A stretch of DNA of 64,000 nt from Serratia quinivorans (lineage in GTDB: Bacteria; Pseudomonadota; Gammaproteobacteria; Enterobacterales; Enterobacteriaceae): the NCBI RefSeq assembly GCF_946227985.1, contig NZ_CAMKGL010000015.1, positions 57,192 through 121,191 of the forward strand. Direction: 5' to 3'. The notes under the pieces are model-generated. The model did no database searches. It was not told where the DNA came from and was given only the letters and a program-made list of their open reading frames with translations. This document shows, piece by piece, positions 32,893-43,496 of the stretch (position 1 is the first letter of the stretch; each line of letters begins with the position of its first letter). Position numbers and translations under genes: made by a program.

Positions 32893-35004
32893 TTGTACCT
32901 GTTTGAAAGCCTGAATCTGCTGATTCAACGTTACCTGCCTGAGGAGCAGATTAAGCGCCTCAAACAGGCATACCTCGTTGCACGTGATGCTCACGAGGGA
33001 CAGACACGCTCCAGTGGTGAGCCCTACATTACTCACCCGGTTGCCGTAGCCTGCATTCTGGCGGAAATGCGTCTCGATCATGAGACGCTGATGGCAGCAC
33101 TGCTGCACGACGTCATCGAAGATACCCCGGCCACCTACCAGGATATGGAACAGCTATTCGGCAAAAGCGTTGCCGAACTGGTTGAAGGCGTATCCAAGCT
33201 CGACAAGCTGAAGTTCCAGGATAAAAAAGAAGCTCAGGCGGAAAACTTCCGCAAGATGATCATGGCGATGGTGCAGGATATCCGCGTCGTGCTGATCAAG
33301 CTGGCCGACCGTACGCACAACATGCGCACCCTCGGTTCGCTGCGTCCTGACAAACGGCGGCGTATTGCACGTGAAACCCTGGAAATCTACAGCCCCCTGG
33401 CCCATCGCCTGGGTATTCACCACCTGAAAACCGAGCTGGAAGAGCTGGGTTTTGAGGCGTTGTACCCGAACCGCTATCGCGTGATCAAAGAAGTGGTGAA
33501 AGCCGCACGCGGTAACCGTAAAGAGATGATCCAGAAGATTCTCTCCGAGATCGAAGGGCGACTGACCGAAGCCGGCATTCCCTGCCGCGTCAGCGGGCGG
33601 GAAAAACATCTGTATTCCATCTACCTCAAGATGCACCTGAAAGAACAGCGTTTCCATTCGATTATGGATATCTACGCGTTCCGGGTGATCGTGAAGGAAG
33701 TCGACACCTGCTACCGCGTACTGGGCCAGGCTCACAGCCTGTACAAACCGCGTCCGGGCAGGGTCAAAGACTATATCGCCATTCCCAAGGCCAACGGCTA
33801 TCAATCGCTGCACACATCACTGATCGGCCCACATGGCGTACCGGTTGAGGTGCAGATCCGTACCGAAGATATGGATCAGATGGCCGAAATGGGGGTCGCC
33901 GCGCACTGGGCTTATAAAGAAAAAGAACAGGGCGAAACCGGCACCACCGCACAAATCCGCGCTCAGCGCTGGATGCAGAGCTTGCTGGAGCTGCAACAAA
34001 GCGCCGGCAGTTCGTTTGAATTTATCGAGAGCGTAAAATCCGATCTGTTCCCGGATGAGATTTACGTTTTCACCCCGGAAGGCCGCATTGTTGAATTGCC
34101 TGCGGGCGCAACGCCGGTCGACTTCGCCTACGCGGTGCACACCGATATCGGCCACGCCTGCGTTGGCGCACGTGTTGATCGCCAGCCATACCCGCTGTCA
34201 CAGTCCTTGACCAGCGGGCAAACGGTCGAAATCATCACGGCTCCTGGTGCACGACCTAACGCCGCCTGGCTGAACTTTGTCGTCAGCTCAAAAGCGCGCG
34301 CAAAAATCCGCCAGATGCTGAAAAACCTCAAGCGCGATGATTCAGTCGGCCTTGGCCGCCGCTTGTTAAATCATGCATTGGGCGGCAGTCGCAAACTAGC
34401 GGAGGTTCCGGCAGAAAATATCCAACACGAGTTGGATCGCATGAAACTGGCGACGCTGGACGACCTGTTGGCTGAAATCGGCTTGGGCAATGCCATGAGC
34501 GTGGTGGTAGCGAAAAACCTGCAGGGTGACCAGTCTAATCTGGGGACCTCCTCTGGGGTTCGTAATCTGGCGATCAAGGGCTCAGACGGCGTGCTGATCA
34601 CCTTCGCTAAATGCTGCCGACCTATTCCAGGCGATCCGATCATCGCCCACGTCAGTCCAGGCAAAGGCCTGGTGATCCACCATGAGTCCTGCCGAAATAT
34701 CCGTGGCTACCAGAAAGAACCTGAAAAATTCATGGCGGTAGAGTGGGATCAAGACATCGAGCAGGAATTCATCGCCGAGATCAAAGTGGACATGTTTAAT
34801 CATCAGGGGGCACTGGCCAACCTGACGGCAGCCATCAATGCGGCTGAGTCCAATATTCAAAGCCTGAATACCGAAGAAAAAGACGGCCGGGTTTATAGTG
34901 CATTTATCCGTTTAACCACCCGCGATCGCATCCATCTGGCAAATATTATGCGTAAAATCCGTATCATGCCGGATGTGATTAAAGTTAACCGTAACCGAAA
35001 TTAG
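32893..35004 (+). CDS. spoT: Bifunctional (p)ppGpp synthetase/hydrolase SpoT
   Basis: SpoT degrades and, weakly, makes (p)ppGpp, controlling the stringent response. The start is TTG, giving MYLFESLNLLIQRYLPEEQI, in agreement with the family N-terminus. The 703 residues comprise the HD hydrolase domain (about 1-200, with LLHDVIEDT and IKLADRTHNMRTL), the synthetase domain (about 240-370, with KPRPGRVKDYIAIPK), a TGS domain near 386-447 and a C-terminal ACT domain from about 628. It lies inside the gmk-rpoZ-spoT-trmH-recG operon. Confidence 0.98.
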   Translation: MYLFESLNLLIQRYLPEEQIKRLKQAYLVARDAHEGQTRSSGEPYITHPVAVACILAEMRLDHETLMAALLHDVIEDTPATYQDMEQLFGKSVAELVEGVSKLDKLKFQDKKEAQAENFRKMIMAMVQDIRVVLIKLADRTHNMRTLGSLRPDKRRRIARETLEIYSPLAHRLGIHHLKTELEELGFEALYPNRYRVIKEVVKAARGNRKEMIQKILSEIEGRLTEAGIPCRVSGREKHLYSIYLKMHLKEQRFHSIMDIYAFRVIVKEVDTCYRVLGQAHSLYKPRPGRVKDYIAIPKANGYQSLHTSLIGPHGVPVEVQIRTEDMDQMAEMGVAAHWAYKEKEQGETGTTAQIRAQRWMQSLLELQQSAGSSFEFIESVKSDLFPDEIYVFTPEGRIVELPAGATPVDFAYAVHTDIGHACVGARVDRQPYPLSQSLTSGQTVEIITAPGARPNAAWLNFVVSSKARAKIRQMLKNLKRDDSVGLGRRLLNHALGGSRKLAEVPAENIQHELDRMKLATLDDLLAEIGLGNAMSVVVAKNLQGDQSNLGTSSGVRNLAIKGSDGVLITFAKCCRPIPGDPIIAHVSPGKGLVIHHESCRNIRGYQKEPEKFMAVEWDQDIEQEFIAEIKVDMFNHQGALANLTAAINAAESNIQSLNTEEKDGRVYSAFIRLTTRDRIHLANIMRKIRIMPDVIKVNRNRN

Positions 35005-35009
35005 CGCTT

Positions 35010-35705
35010 ATGAGCCCTGAACGCTATGCGCGGATTTGTGAAATGCTGGCCACCCGGCAGCCGGATTTAACCGTCTGCCTGGAACAGGTCCACAAACCGC
35101 ATAACGTCTCCGCCATTATCCGCACCGCCGACGCCGTTGGCGTGCATCAGGTGCATGCCGTGTGGCCAACCCCACGCATGCGAACCCTGGTTTCCTCCGC
35201 CGCCGGCAGCAACAGTTGGGTAAATGTCAAAACCCATCCCACCATCGTCGACGCCGTGGCCCATTTGAAAGATCAGGGTATGCAGATCCTGGCAACCAAC
35301 CTCTCCGCCCGGGCAGTAGACTTCCGCGAGGTGGATTACACCCGCCCGACCTGCGTGCTGCTGGGCCAGGAAAAAACCGGTATTACCGAAGAAGCACTGC
35401 GGCTTGCCGATCAGGACATCATCATTCCAATGATCGGTATGGTGCAGTCACTCAACGTGTCGGTCGCCTCAGCATTGATCCTGTACGAAGCACAACGCCA
35501 GCGGCAAAATGCCGGTCTGTATCGCCGTGAGCACAGCATGCTCGACCAGGAAGAACAACAGCGCCTGCTGTTTGAAGGTGGTTATCCGGTGCTGGCCAAC
35601 GTGGCCAAACGTAAAAGACTGCCGCGTCCGCACATTGATGAACAGGGTCAGGTTGTCGCCGATCCCGAATGGTGGGCAGCCATGCAAGCGACGGTACGCA
35701 AATGA
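35010..35705 (+). CDS. trmH: tRNA (guanosine(18)-2'-O)-methyltransferase
   Basis: TrmH (SpoU) methylates the ribose of G18 in the D-loop of tRNA, using S-adenosylmethionine. The 231-residue SPOUT enzyme shows VHKPHNVSAIIRTADAVG near the N-terminus (with the catalytic arginine), LLGQEKTGITEEAL and IIPMIGMVQSLNVSVASALI, the knotted cofactor-binding region. It begins five bases after the spoT stop, and its TGA overlaps the recG ATG. Confidence 0.98.
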   Translation: MSPERYARICEMLATRQPDLTVCLEQVHKPHNVSAIIRTADAVGVHQVHAVWPTPRMRTLVSSAAGSNSWVNVKTHPTIVDAVAHLKDQGMQILATNLSARAVDFREVDYTRPTCVLLGQEKTGITEEALRLADQDIIIPMIGMVQSLNVSVASALILYEAQRQRQNAGLYRREHSMLDQEEQQRLLFEGGYPVLANVAKRKRLPRPHIDEQGQVVADPEWWAAMQATVRK

Positions 35706-37783
35706 AAGGACGCCTGCTGGATGCTGTCCCACTCACCACACTTTCCGGCGTGGGTGCCAGCCAGGCGGGAAAACTGGCCAAAATTGGCCTGGAAACCATT
35801 CAGGATTTGCTTCTGCACCTGCCACTGCGCTACGAAGATCGCACCCGCCTCTATCCAATAAACGACCTGCAGCCGGGCATTTTTGCCACGGTGGAAGGTG
35901 AAGTACTGCGTACGGACATCAGTTTTGGCCGTCGACGTATGCTGACCTGCCAGATCAGTGACGGTACCGGCCTGCTCACCATGCGCTTCTTCAATTTCAA
36001 TGCGGCGATGAAAAACAGCCTGGCAACCGGCCGTCGCGTAACCGCCTATGGTGAAGTCAAACGCGGCAATCACGGTGCCGAAATTATTCACCCGGAATAC
36101 CGCATTCAGGGAGAAAGCAGCGAGGTTGAGCTGCAAGAGTCACTGACCCCGGTCTACCCAACGACTGAAGGTATCCGGCAGGCTACGCTGCGAAAGCTGA
36201 CCGATCAGGCTCTGGAACTGTTGGATACCTGTGCCATCACCGAGCTGCTGCCGTCGGAACTGAGTGGTGGTTTGATGAGCCTGCCACAGGCTTTGCATAC
36301 CCTGCACCGCCCGCCGCCGGATATCCAGCTGGTTGATTTGGAACAGGGTAAACACCCGGCGCAAAAACGACTGATCATGGAAGAGCTGCTGGCGCATAAC
36401 CTCAGTATGCTGGCGGTACGCGCCGGCGCTCAGAGCTATCAGGCGCTGCCTCTGATGCCGGATGATCGGCTTAAAACTCAATTTCTCGCCCAGTTGCCGT
36501 TTACACCGACCGGCGCACAAGAGCGCGTGGTGGCAGATATTGAAGCTGATATGCAAAAAGGCTTCCCGATGATGCGCCTGGTACAGGGTGACGTCGGCTC
36601 CGGTAAAACGCTGGTGGCCGCACTGGCCGCGCTACGCGCTATCGCCCACGGCAAGCAGGTGGCATTGATGGCGCCCACGGAACTGCTGGCCGAACAGCAT
36701 GCCAACAATTTCCGCCAGTGGTTTGAACCGCTGGGATTGGAAGTCGGCTGGCTGGCCGGCAAGCAAAAAGGCAAGGCGCGTGTCGCACAGCAAGAGGCGA
36801 TTGCCAGTGGTCAGGTGTCGATGGTGGTCGGCACACACGCCATCTTCCAGGAGCAGGTGAAATTTTCCGGCCTGGCACTGGTGATCATCGACGAACAGCA
36901 CCGTTTTGGCGTCCACCAGCGACTGGCACTGTGGGAAAAGGGGGAGGAGCAAGGCTTCCATGCCCATCAGTTGATCATGACCGCCACGCCCATCCCACGC
37001 ACGCTGGCAATGACCGCCTATGCCGATCTCGACACTTCGGTGATCGACGAGCTGCCCCCGGGCAGAACGCCGGTCACTACCGTCGCGATACCCGATACCC
37101 GGCGCGCCGATATAATCCAGCGGGTGAAAAGCGCCTGTCTGGAAGAAGGCCGGCAAGCGTATTGGGTTTGTACGCTGATCGAAGAGTCTGAACTACTCGA
37201 AGCCCAGGCCGCAGAAGCCACCTGGGAAGAACTGAAAACCGCGCTGCCGGAGCTGAAAGTCGCGTTGATACATGGCCGAATGAAAGCACAAGAGAAGCAG
37301 GCGGTGATGCAGGCCTTTAAACAAGGCGATCTCCAGCTGTTGGTGGCGACAACGGTGATCGAAGTCGGTGTCGACGTACCGAATGCCAGCCTGATGATCA
37401 TCGAAAACCCGGAGCGGTTAGGGTTAGCACAGTTGCATCAGCTGCGTGGCCGCGTGGGCCGTGGTGCCGTGGCGTCACATTGCGTGTTGTTGTACAAAAC
37501 GCCACTGAGTAAAACCGCACAGAAGCGGCTGCAGGTGCTGCGTGACAGTAATGACGGCTTCGTCATTGCCCAGCAGGATCTGGAGATCCGTGGCCCCGGA
37601 GAGCTGCTTGGCACACGCCAAACCGGCAGCGCCGAGTTTAAGGTAGCCGATTTGCTACGCGATCAGGCGATGATCCCTGAAGTACAACGCGTCGCTCGTC
37701 ATATCCATCAGCAATATCCGCAACATGCCCACGCCCTGATTGAACGCTGGTTACCGGAAAAAGCGCGTTACTCCAACGCCTGA
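35702..37783 (+). CDS. recG: ATP-dependent DNA helicase RecG
   Basis: RecG remodels stalled replication forks and branch-migrates recombination junctions. The ATG at 35702 overlaps the trmH stop (ATGA) and gives 693 residues, the usual length. The wedge/OB domain occupies the first 250 residues. The helicase motifs follow in order: Walker A GDVGSGKTLVA, VIIDEQHRFGVHQR, MTATPIPRTLAM, TTVIEVGVDVPNAS and QLRGRVGRG. It is the last gene of the gmk operon. Confidence 0.98.
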   Translation: MKGRLLDAVPLTTLSGVGASQAGKLAKIGLETIQDLLLHLPLRYEDRTRLYPINDLQPGIFATVEGEVLRTDISFGRRRMLTCQISDGTGLLTMRFFNFNAAMKNSLATGRRVTAYGEVKRGNHGAEIIHPEYRIQGESSEVELQESLTPVYPTTEGIRQATLRKLTDQALELLDTCAITELLPSELSGGLMSLPQALHTLHRPPPDIQLVDLEQGKHPAQKRLIMEELLAHNLSMLAVRAGAQSYQALPLMPDDRLKTQFLAQLPFTPTGAQERVVADIEADMQKGFPMMRLVQGDVGSGKTLVAALAALRAIAHGKQVALMAPTELLAEQHANNFRQWFEPLGLEVGWLAGKQKGKARVAQQEAIASGQVSMVVGTHAIFQEQVKFSGLALVIIDEQHRFGVHQRLALWEKGEEQGFHAHQLIMTATPIPRTLAMTAYADLDTSVIDELPPGRTPVTTVAIPDTRRADIIQRVKSACLEEGRQAYWVCTLIEESELLEAQAAEATWEELKTALPELKVALIHGRMKAQEKQAVMQAFKQGDLQLLVATTVIEVGVDVPNASLMIIENPERLGLAQLHQLRGRVGRGAVASHCVLLYKTPLSKTAQKRLQVLRDSNDGFVIAQQDLEIRGPGELLGTRQTGSAEFKVADLLRDQAMIPEVQRVARHIHQQYPQHAHALIERWLPEKARYSNA

Positions 37784-37798
37784 TTACCTGCCAAAACT

Positions 37799-37820
37799 AA
37801 GGGCGCCAATCGGCGCCCTT
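37799..37820. terminator. Hairpin between recG and gltS
   Basis: AAGGGCGCC and GGCGCCCTT form a perfect nine-base stem with a four-base loop, between the two convergent genes. T-rich tracts are modest on both sides. Confidence 0.75.
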
Positions 37821-37842
37821 ATGGTTTATTGCAATCCGCGAA

Positions 37843-39054
37843 TCAACCTATCGCCGGGAACACCGGCAACAGCAGATACAGCTTAATCACAATCGCGTTG
37901 GCGATATCAATAAAGAACGCCCCCACCATCGGCACCACCAGAAACGCCAGGTGCGATGGGCCGAAGCGATCGGTAATCGCCTGCATATTGGCGATCGCCG
38001 TTGGCGTCGCCCCCATGCCGAAGCCACAGTGACCCGCTGCCAGTACCGCCGCATCGTAGTTTTTGCCCATCACCCGGTAGGTGACGAAAATCGCGTACAG
38101 CGCCATTACCAGCGTTTGCACCGCCAGGATCGCCAACATCGGCAGCGCCAGCGAAGCCAGCTCCCACAGCCGCAGGCTCATCAATGCCATCGCCAGGAAC
38201 AGTGACAGGCTGACGTTACCCAGCACCGATACCGCGCGTTCAAATACGGTATAAAAGCCGGTAAAGGCCAGGGTGTTGCTGAGGATCACGCCAACAAACA
38301 GCACGCAGACGAAGTTTGGCAGTTCAAACACCGTACCATTCAACAGACCGGCGATAAGCTGTCCCAGACTCAGACAGATGGCGATCATGGCGATGGTTTC
38401 AATCATGACCAGCGAAGTGATCAAACGACCGCTCTCAGGCTTTTCAAAACCGCTTGGCTGGACGCTGTCATCCGGCGTGCCTTCCGGCGTGGACGAGTGC
38501 TTCACCAGATAACGCGCAACCGGGCCGCCGATCAGGCCACCCAGTACCAGCCCGAAGGTGGCACAGGCCATCGCCACTTCCGTGGCATTTTCAAACCCGT
38601 AGCGTTCGATAAACAGTTTGCTCCAGGCCGCCCCGGTGCCATGCCCACCGGACAAGGTGATGGAGCCGGCAATCAGACCCATCAGCGGATCCAGACCCAG
38701 CATTTTTGCCATGCCGATGCCGATGGCGTTCTGCACCAGCAGCAGGCCCAGCACCACAAACAGGAACACCATTAATGCCTTGCCGCCCGCACGCAATCGC
38801 GCCAGGTTGGCATTCAGACCGATGGTGGCGAAGAAGGCCAGCATCAACGGGTCTTTCAGCGACATATCGAAGCTGATTTCCCAGTTAACCAGCTTTTTCA
38901 GGGCTAACAACAGGAGCGCCACCAGCAAACCACCGGCGACAGGGGCGGGGATAGTGTATTTTCTCAACAGGGGAATGCTGGTGACACATTTGCCCCCGAG
39001 GAGCAAAACCAATGTTGCCGCGACTAACGTGCCATAAGTATCAAGATGAAACAT
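37843..39054 (-). CDS. gltS: Sodium/glutamate symporter
   Basis: GltS imports glutamate with sodium through the inner membrane. The 403-residue protein has two related halves with about ten membrane segments and re-entrant loops rich in glycine: GSITLSGGHGTGAAWSKLF in the first and LAAGHCGFGMGATPTAIANM in the second. It starts MFHLDTYGTLVAATLVLLLG. It is divergent from xanP and convergent with recG. Confidence 0.97.
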   Translation of the reverse strand: MFHLDTYGTLVAATLVLLLGGKCVTSIPLLRKYTIPAPVAGGLLVALLLLALKKLVNWEISFDMSLKDPLMLAFFATIGLNANLARLRAGGKALMVFLFVVLGLLLVQNAIGIGMAKMLGLDPLMGLIAGSITLSGGHGTGAAWSKLFIERYGFENATEVAMACATFGLVLGGLIGGPVARYLVKHSSTPEGTPDDSVQPSGFEKPESGRLITSLVMIETIAMIAICLSLGQLIAGLLNGTVFELPNFVCVLFVGVILSNTLAFTGFYTVFERAVSVLGNVSLSLFLAMALMSLRLWELASLALPMLAILAVQTLVMALYAIFVTYRVMGKNYDAAVLAAGHCGFGMGATPTAIANMQAITDRFGPSHLAFLVVPMVGAFFIDIANAIVIKLYLLLPVFPAIG

Positions 39055-39226
39055 CCAGGTACTCCATGTAAGGGGAAAGATCCAATTAAGAAATAATAAG
39101 TTATAGAAAACCGCTTAGTTTTTAAAACTTGATGAGTGCAGGATTAGAAGTAAAAAACGCTGATAACACAAGAAAAAATGAATGAAAATGCGACATAACC
39201 GGCGATAAAGCTAACATAACTTTAAC

Positions 39227-39242
39227 GCGCAACCGTTTGCTT
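39227..39242 (+). promoter_or_regulatory. Candidate PurR operator upstream of xanP
   Basis: GCGCAACCGTTTGCTT agrees with the 16-base PurR operator consensus at 12 positions, including the central CG and most of the flanking A/T triplets. It is 55 bases before the xanP start, a sensible place for purine repression of a purine transporter. Confidence 0.5.
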
Positions 39243-39296
39243 TTGTGGGTCAAATCATTAAAATGCCTGCTTTGCCGTTTCTGGAAATGCCACACC

Positions 39297-40697
39297 ATGA
39301 CCATGCCATCCACCGAGCTCGATGCCGTGCAAAAAGCATCTGCCACTCCCCGCAACAGTGAACTGATTTATCGCCTGGAAGACCGCCCACCGCTGCCGCA
39401 GACGCTGTTTGCCGCCGGTCAGCACTTGCTGGCGATGTTTGTTGCGGTGATTACCCCGGCTCTGTTGATCTGCCAAGCACTGGGTCTGCCGGCGCAAGAT
39501 ACTCAACACATTATCAGCATGTCACTGTTCGCCTCCGGCCTGGCCTCTATCCTGCAAATTAAAACCTGGGGGCCGGTCGGTTCTGGCCTGCTGTCCATTC
39601 AGGGCACCAGCTTTAACTTTGTCTCGCCGCTGATTATGGGCGGTCTGGCGCTGAAAAACGGCGGTGCCGATGTCCCCACCATGATGGCAGCGCTGTTTGG
39701 CACGCTAATGGTCGCCTCCTGCACCGAAATTCTGTTGTCGCGCGTCCTTCACCTGGCACGCCGTATTATCACCCCGCTGGTCTCCGGGATTGTGGTGATG
39801 ATTATCGGTTTATCACTGATCCAGGTCGGACTGACCTCCATCGGCGGCGGCTATGCCGCGATGAACGGGGGCAGCTTCGGCGCCCCTAAAAACCTGCTGT
39901 TGGCCGGTGCGGTATTATTGGTCATCATTCTGCTTAACCGTCAGCGCAACCCCTACCTGCGCGTTGCCTCGCTGGTGATTGCCATGGCGGTCGGCTATCT
40001 GCTGGCCTGGGCCATGGATATGTTGCCGCAAAGCCAACCGGCTCTCGAGGCGGCAGCAATAGTCATCCCAACGCCGCTCTATTACGGTCTGGGCTTTGAC
40101 TGGAACCTGCTGTTGCCTCTGATGTTGATCTTTATGGTCACCTCACTGGAAACCATCGGCGATATCACCGCCACCTCGGACGTGTCAGAACAGCCGGTCA
40201 GCGGTCCGCTGTATATGAAACGCCTGAAGGGCGGCGTGCTGGCCAACGGCCTGAACTCGATGCTGTCGGCCGTATTCAATACCTTCCCCAACTCGTGCTT
40301 TGGTCAAAACAACGGCGTGATCCAACTGACCGGCGTCGCCAGTCGCTATGTCGGTTTCGTGGTGGCACTGATGCTGATCGTACTGGGGCTGTTCCCAGCG
40401 GTGGCCGGTTTCGTGCAACATATTCCCGAGCCGGTCCTGGGCGGTGCAACCCTGGTGATGTTCGGCACCATCGCTGCATCTGGCGTACGTATCGTGTCTC
40501 GCGAACGACTGAATCGCCGCGCAATCATGATCATGGCGCTGTCTCTGGCGGTGGGTATGGGCGTTTCCCAGCAGCCGCTGATCCTGCAGTTCGCGCCGGA
40601 CTGGCTGAAAACCCTGCTCTCTTCAGGCATTGCTGCCGGCGGTATCACCGCTATCGTGCTGAACCTGGTGTTCCCGCACGAACACGAAAAGCCATAA
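39297..40697 (+). CDS. xanP: Xanthine permease XanP
   Basis: XanP is an inner-membrane proton-coupled xanthine importer of the nucleobase-ascorbate transporter family. ATG 39297 gives 466 residues; a longer frame begins 20 codons upstream but does not resemble the family. [19 protein letters not shown] precedes the first of about 14 hydrophobic segments. [20 protein letters not shown] and [20 protein letters not shown] carry the substrate-site glutamate and the NAT signature asparagine-rich motif. Confidence 0.96.
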   Translation: MTMPSTELDAVQKASATPRNSELIYRLEDRPPLPQTLFAAGQHLLAMFVAVITPALLICQALGLPAQDTQHIISMSLFASGLASILQIKTWGPVGSGLLSIQGTSFNFVSPLIMGGLALKNGGADVPTMMAALFGTLMVASCTEILLSRVLHLARRIITPLVSGIVVMIIGLSLIQVGLTSIGGGYAAMNGGSFGAPKNLLLAGAVLLVIILLNRQRNPYLRVASLVIAMAVGYLLAWAMDMLPQSQPALEAAAIVIPTPLYYGLGFDWNLLLPLMLIFMVTSLETIGDITATSDVSEQPVSGPLYMKRLKGGVLANGLNSMLSAVFNTFPNSCFGQNNGVIQLTGVASRYVGFVVALMLIVLGLFPAVAGFVQHIPEPVLGGATLVMFGTIAASGVRIVSRERLNRRAIMIMALSLAVGMGVSQQPLILQFAPDWLKTLLSSGIAAGGITAIVLNLVFPHEHEKP

Positions 40698-40716
40698 TCG
40701 GCCACTCCGACGATTA

Positions 40717-40743
40717 AACGGTCGCTCGCGGCCGTTTTTTATT
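40717..40743 (+). terminator. Terminator after xanP
   Basis: AACGGTCGC pairs with GCGGCCGTT (one G-U pair) and is followed by TTTTTTATT. It isolates xanP from yicH. Confidence 0.75.
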
Positions 40744-40826
40744 GCCTATCAGACCATTGCACTTGAGATGCCCGGCCAATTGCGGCATAAACAGGGTATC
40801 TTTTTTGACCGACGCGGATGTAGACG

Positions 40827-42488
40827 ATGAAATTTATCGGGAAACTGTTGCTGACGTTACTGCTGCTGGTAGTGCTTGCCATTGCGCTGTTGTACATCAT
40901 AGGGCAAACCCGTTGGGCTGCGGGCTGGTTGAGCCGCTGGGTTAGCGATAACAGTGAATATCGCCTGTCGGTAGCGAAGATCTCGCACTCGTGGGACCAA
41001 CCGGGTCAAATCAGCCTGGAAGACGTTCAGTTAGCGACAAAGAATCAGCCACCCTCGCTGGTCGCCAAGCGACTGGATCTCGGCCTCAGCCTGCGCCAAC
41101 TTACCGAGCCGCGTTATTTCCATAGCGTAACGCTACGCGAGGGTACGCTTAAGTTACCTCAGCAGAATGCTGTATTGCCGTTACGGGCCGATGTACTGCA
41201 ACTGAGCAATATGGCGCTGCAATCCAACGATGAAACCTGGCAGCTTAATGCCCAACAGGTCAATGCCGGTATTACGCCATGGCAACCGAAGGCCGGTCAT
41301 CCATTGGGTGAAAACCATCAGTTCCAGTTCAGCGCCGGTTCTATGACGCTGAACGGCATCCCCGCCTCACAGGTATTGGTACAAGGCGAACTCAAACAAA
41401 ACCAGTTGCTGCTCAGTAACTTCGGTGCCGACCTGGCGCAAGGTGACTTGACTGGCGTAGCGACCCGTGCCGCCGATGGCAGCTGGCAGGTGGAACGCCT
41501 GCGGCTAAGCGGCGTGCGCTTTCAGACCCCCCTGACGCTGGAACAGTTCTGGCAGCGCTTTACTGCCCTGCCGCCGATCACGCTAAAACGTTTTGACCTG
41601 ATCGATGCTCGGCTGGAAGGTAAAGAGTGGGCATTCAACGACCTTGACCTGTCGCTGCAAAATGTCACCTTCCAGCAGGGCGACTGGAGCAGTCCGGACG
41701 GTTCGCTGAACTTCAATGCCAGCGATCTGATAAACGGCAGTTTCCACCTGATTGATCCGATCATGAATATGCGGCTCTCGCCGGCCGGCATTGCCATTCA
41801 ACAGTTCACCACCCGTTGGGAAGGTGGACTGTTGCGCACTTCCGGCAACTGGCTGCGCGCCAACAACCGGCTGCAACTCGATGAGGTAGCGGTCGCCGCA
41901 TTGGAATACACATTGCCAATCGACTGGCGCGAGCTATGGTTGCGACAACTCCCGCACTGGTTGGCGGAGGTGTACGTCAACAAGCTGACCACCAACCGCA
42001 ACCTGATCATCGATATCAATCCGGCCTTTCCGTTCCAGCTAACCGCGCTGGACGGCTACGGCAGTAATCTGCTGCTGGCACGCGACCACCAATGGGGCAT
42101 CTGGTCCGGCACGCTGAATCTCAACGCTAGCGAAGCAACCTTCAACAAAATCGATGTTCGTCGACCATCGCTGGCGCTGAACGCCAATGACAGCCAAATT
42201 AACGTCACCGATCTCAGTGCCTTTATGCCGCAGGGCTTGCTGGAGGCCAAAGCCACCGTTGAGCAACTGCCGGGCAAACCCTTCACGCTGTCGCTGAACG
42301 GGCGCTCGGTACCGGTGAACACGCTACAACAATGGGGATGGCAACAGGTACCACTGGAAGGCGACGGCAACCTGCAATTACAGTTGAAAGGCTTGCTAAG
42401 CAGCGATGGGCCGTTCAAGTCTTCTTTGCAGGGCCGGTTACAGGCCACCAGCAAGGCGGGACAAACGTTGGAGCAACAACTGCCTTGA
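40827..42488 (+). CDS. yicH: AsmA family protein YicH
   Basis: The 553-residue protein has one N-terminal membrane segment (LLLTLLLLVVLAIALLYIIG) and a long periplasmic part rich in beta structure, with repeated LSNMALQ, LNAQQVNAG and LRLSGVRFQTPL-like segments. This is the AsmA-like layout of proteins thought to bridge the envelope and move phospholipids. The role of YicH itself is not established. It stands alone between xanP and the convergent fabY operon. Confidence 0.93.
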   Translation: MKFIGKLLLTLLLLVVLAIALLYIIGQTRWAAGWLSRWVSDNSEYRLSVAKISHSWDQPGQISLEDVQLATKNQPPSLVAKRLDLGLSLRQLTEPRYFHSVTLREGTLKLPQQNAVLPLRADVLQLSNMALQSNDETWQLNAQQVNAGITPWQPKAGHPLGENHQFQFSAGSMTLNGIPASQVLVQGELKQNQLLLSNFGADLAQGDLTGVATRAADGSWQVERLRLSGVRFQTPLTLEQFWQRFTALPPITLKRFDLIDARLEGKEWAFNDLDLSLQNVTFQQGDWSSPDGSLNFNASDLINGSFHLIDPIMNMRLSPAGIAIQQFTTRWEGGLLRTSGNWLRANNRLQLDEVAVAALEYTLPIDWRELWLRQLPHWLAEVYVNKLTTNRNLIIDINPAFPFQLTALDGYGSNLLLARDHQWGIWSGTLNLNASEATFNKIDVRRPSLALNANDSQINVTDLSAFMPQGLLEAKATVEQLPGKPFTLSLNGRSVPVNTLQQWGWQQVPLEGDGNLQLQLKGLLSSDGPFKSSLQGRLQATSKAGQTLEQQLP

Positions 42489-42495
42489 GTTTGAA

Positions 42496-42521
42496 GTGGC
42501 CCTCTCAGCACAGAGGGCCAC
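42496..42521. terminator. Hairpin between yicH and fabY
   Basis: GTGGCCCTCT and AGAGGGCCAC form a perfect ten-base stem with a six-base loop between the convergent genes. The T-runs are poor. Confidence 0.7.
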
Positions 42522-42525
42522 AGTA

Positions 42526-43473
42526 TCAACCTTCGATCGCCTCGCAACCGCCCTGGTCCAGGGGCACTTCCGGCTCGGCGGGCAGCACCATATAAGTGCC
42601 TTCAAACACCGCCCCTCGGTCATCGTCACCGAACAGGTGGACTTCAGCCTGCACTCGAGCACGACGACCACGCGCCAGACGCGCCAAGTCACCGCTCAAC
42701 GAACTGAGATCCGCCACCGCGCGCGGCCGACCGGTGATCGGCTTGCTGTAACGAATATGGGCATCCGCCAGAATAATAGTGCCGCCCAAATGGCGCTCAC
42801 GCAGCAGCAACCAGATTAATCCCCAGGCGGTCAATGTCGCCAACGAGAACAGGCTACCGGCGAACAGCGTATGATGCGGGTTCTGGTTGCCTATCTCCGG
42901 CATGGTGGTGACAAAGCGTTGCCCCGTGTATTGGCTAATGCGCACGCCCATCTTCTCACTGAGTGGAATATGATCGTACCAGGCCTGTTGCAGCTGGCCG
43001 CACCAGTCGGGGCGATGCAGAATATCGTCCAGCGTCGCCACGGGTTTTATCATCAGGAAGTGACGAATCGGCGTGGTCTGCGGCGCAGTGATCTCACCCT
43101 GATTGACAAAACCCAGTTTGGCAAAGAAATCCACCGCATCTTCACGGGCGCTACACACTACACGCTTCACGCTTTCCTGGCGTGCCACGGACTCCAGTGT
43201 CATGGCCACCAGCGTACCCAGCCCCTTGTCCTGCACCGTCGGGTCTACTGCCAGAAAACGAATCGCGGCTTCGTTGTCGGCATTAATATACAGCCGCCCA
43301 ATCGCGACAATTTTTCCGGCCTCGTCCACCACCATTTGGTGATGCGCCATGGCGTCATAGGCATCCTTTTCCGACCCCACCGGCTGGTGCAGCGGCTTGC
43401 GCAGCATTTCCCAGCGGAACTGGTAATAATCCTTCAGTTCTTGTTCTGTTACCGGTACTCGTAGGTGATACAT
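42526..43473 (-). CDS. fabY: FabY/MadA (YiiD): GNAT plus thioesterase-fold protein
   Basis: The ATG giving [20 protein letters not shown] yields 315 residues. The N-terminal half is a GNAT domain ([20 protein letters not shown]). The C-terminal half is a hot-dog thioesterase-like domain ([33 protein letters not shown]). In E. coli YiiD has been linked to starting fatty-acid synthesis without FabH through malonyl-ACP decarboxylation. It is the last gene of the yihX-yihY-dtd-fabY operon, 23 bases behind dtd. Confidence 0.94.
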   Translation of the reverse strand: MYHLRVPVTEQELKDYYQFRWEMLRKPLHQPVGSEKDAYDAMAHHQMVVDEAGKIVAIGRLYINADNEAAIRFLAVDPTVQDKGLGTLVAMTLESVARQESVKRVVCSAREDAVDFFAKLGFVNQGEITAPQTTPIRHFLMIKPVATLDDILHRPDWCGQLQQAWYDHIPLSEKMGVRISQYTGQRFVTTMPEIGNQNPHHTLFAGSLFSLATLTAWGLIWLLLRERHLGGTIILADAHIRYSKPITGRPRAVADLSSLSGDLARLARGRRARVQAEVHLFGDDDRGAVFEGTYMVLPAEPEVPLDQGGCEAIEG

Positions 43474-43496
43474 AGACGCCTTCTCTTTGAAAATAC

